Shown: positions 63,707-64,000 of the stretch, piece by piece | How positions within the stretch are numbered: the stretch's first letter is position 1 | Layout of the letters: every line of letters begins with the position of its first letter | Assembly: GCA_021199375.1 (NCBI GenBank) | Contig: JAJQIB010000029.1 | Span: 1-64,000 of the forward strand | From: Ruminococcus sp. | Lineage (GTDB): Bacteria > Bacillota > Clostridia > Oscillospirales > Ruminococcaceae | Length of the DNA stretch: 64,000 nucleotides | Direction of reading: 5' to 3' | Program-made: the position numbers and the translations under genes | The notes under the pieces: model-generated | Told to the model about the DNA's origin: nothing | Database searches by the model: none | The model's input: only the letters and a program-made list of their open reading frames with translations

Positions 63707-64000
63707 ATGAAGAAAAGAGAGAAAAGTCCATACTTTTTGGCGGGGCTTACCGCAATAATCGTCATCGCTGTGGCTATGGCAATGGTTTTTGTTGTGTTTC
63801 GCTTTAGCGAATTAAGCTCTGCTTGGGATGTAATAAAGGACATCCTAACGCCATTCTTTATCGGCGCAATACTTGCCTATCTGATGACTCCGCTTTGCAA
63901 TAGGTTTGAGCGGCTCATGAAAAAAATCCTGCCAAAGAAGGATCGCTTTCAGCGACTAAGCGGCGGATTTGCTATAGCGTTAAGTGCAATTACAGCGCTT
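63707..64000 (+). CDS. AI-2E family transporter, 5' part (cut by window end)
   Basis: 98 codons visible. MKKREKSPYFLAGLTAII starts a first membrane segment; FSELSSAWDVIKDILTPFFIGAI then follows the pattern of the AI-2E/YtvI-type family (domain DUF20). GGGGTG lies upstream of the ATG. Family members export diverse small molecules or ions. The gene continues beyond the window. Confidence 0.8.
   Translation, partial: MKKREKSPYFLAGLTAIIVIAVAMAMVFVVFRFSELSSAWDVIKDILTPFFIGAILAYLMTPLCNRFERLMKKILPKKDRFQRLSGGFAIALSAITAL

Overview
This window reads as chromosome of a low-to-mid GC, Gram-positive, spore-forming anaerobe of the Clostridia. An Oscillospiraceae/Ruminococcus-like bacterium is my inference. 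The signs are monoderm division and envelope genes (SepF, DivIVA, an LTA-synthase-type enzyme, LspA, a D,D-carboxypeptidase), two sporulation-type genes (YtfJ/GerW, YunB), GatCAB amidotransferase, a split transketolase, a T-box leader before thrS, and SigA-like promoters with almost invariable 17-bp spacing.

Layout. 1-540: structured repeat DNA. 537-4042 (+): DUF3737 beta-helix protein, MalY/PatB C-S lyase, TrpF, and an ABC ATPase with no permease, then tRNA-Gly(CCC). 4146-5160: accessory patch with large hairpins, a small ORF and a decayed gene. 5204-7462 (+): a 752-residue cell-wall-binding-repeat protein. 7537-10568 (-): DUF4317, YbaK and MgtE. 10728-13956 (-): a three-subunit biotin carboxyltransferase operon. 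14092-19802 (-): RluB, D,D-carboxypeptidase, YtfJ, DUF2953, ScpB, ScpA, M50 protease. 20121 (+): rpmB. 20405-22957 (-): LTA-synthase-like. 23174-28390 (-): ligA-gatC-gatA-gatB. 28500-45336 (-): a long co-oriented housekeeping run, miaB-(YlbF/YmcA)-mutS-mutL-miaA-hfq-(HlyD-like)-ylmE-sepF-ylmH-divIVA-lspA-rluD-HAD-tktN-tktC, then yunB. 46088-47212 (-): rpsF-ssb-rpsR. 47397-48461 (-): a RING-like zinc protein. 48798-51236 (-): a MalT-like ATPase/LuxR regulator. 51400-58206 (-): a four-gene cell-surface operon. 58419-61116 (+): promoter, T-box, small membrane protein, thrS. 61177-63456 (-): flavin reductase, two small unknowns, an EamA-like transporter. 63707 onward (+): start of an AI-2E family transporter, cut by the window edge.

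The most unusual part is the surface operon at 51400-58206 beside its likely regulator. It encodes a 1744-residue secreted protein (helical N-terminal region, beta-repeat region, GLUG-like repeats, C-terminal membrane tail), a small membrane-anchored protein that can only be read whole through a -1 shift at a canonical A_AAA_AAG slippery heptamer, a secreted beta-rich subunit, and a small protein with an SPHTG sorting-like signal. I cannot match this combination to a named system. Other points of note are a DUF2953 gene with no standard start codon, an oxaloacetate/acyl-CoA carboxyltransferase set lacking a sodium pump and a biotin carboxylase, a dispersed structured repeat present at about 1-262 and 48523-48670, and two homologous hairpins bracketing a decayed cassette downstream of tRNA-Gly.
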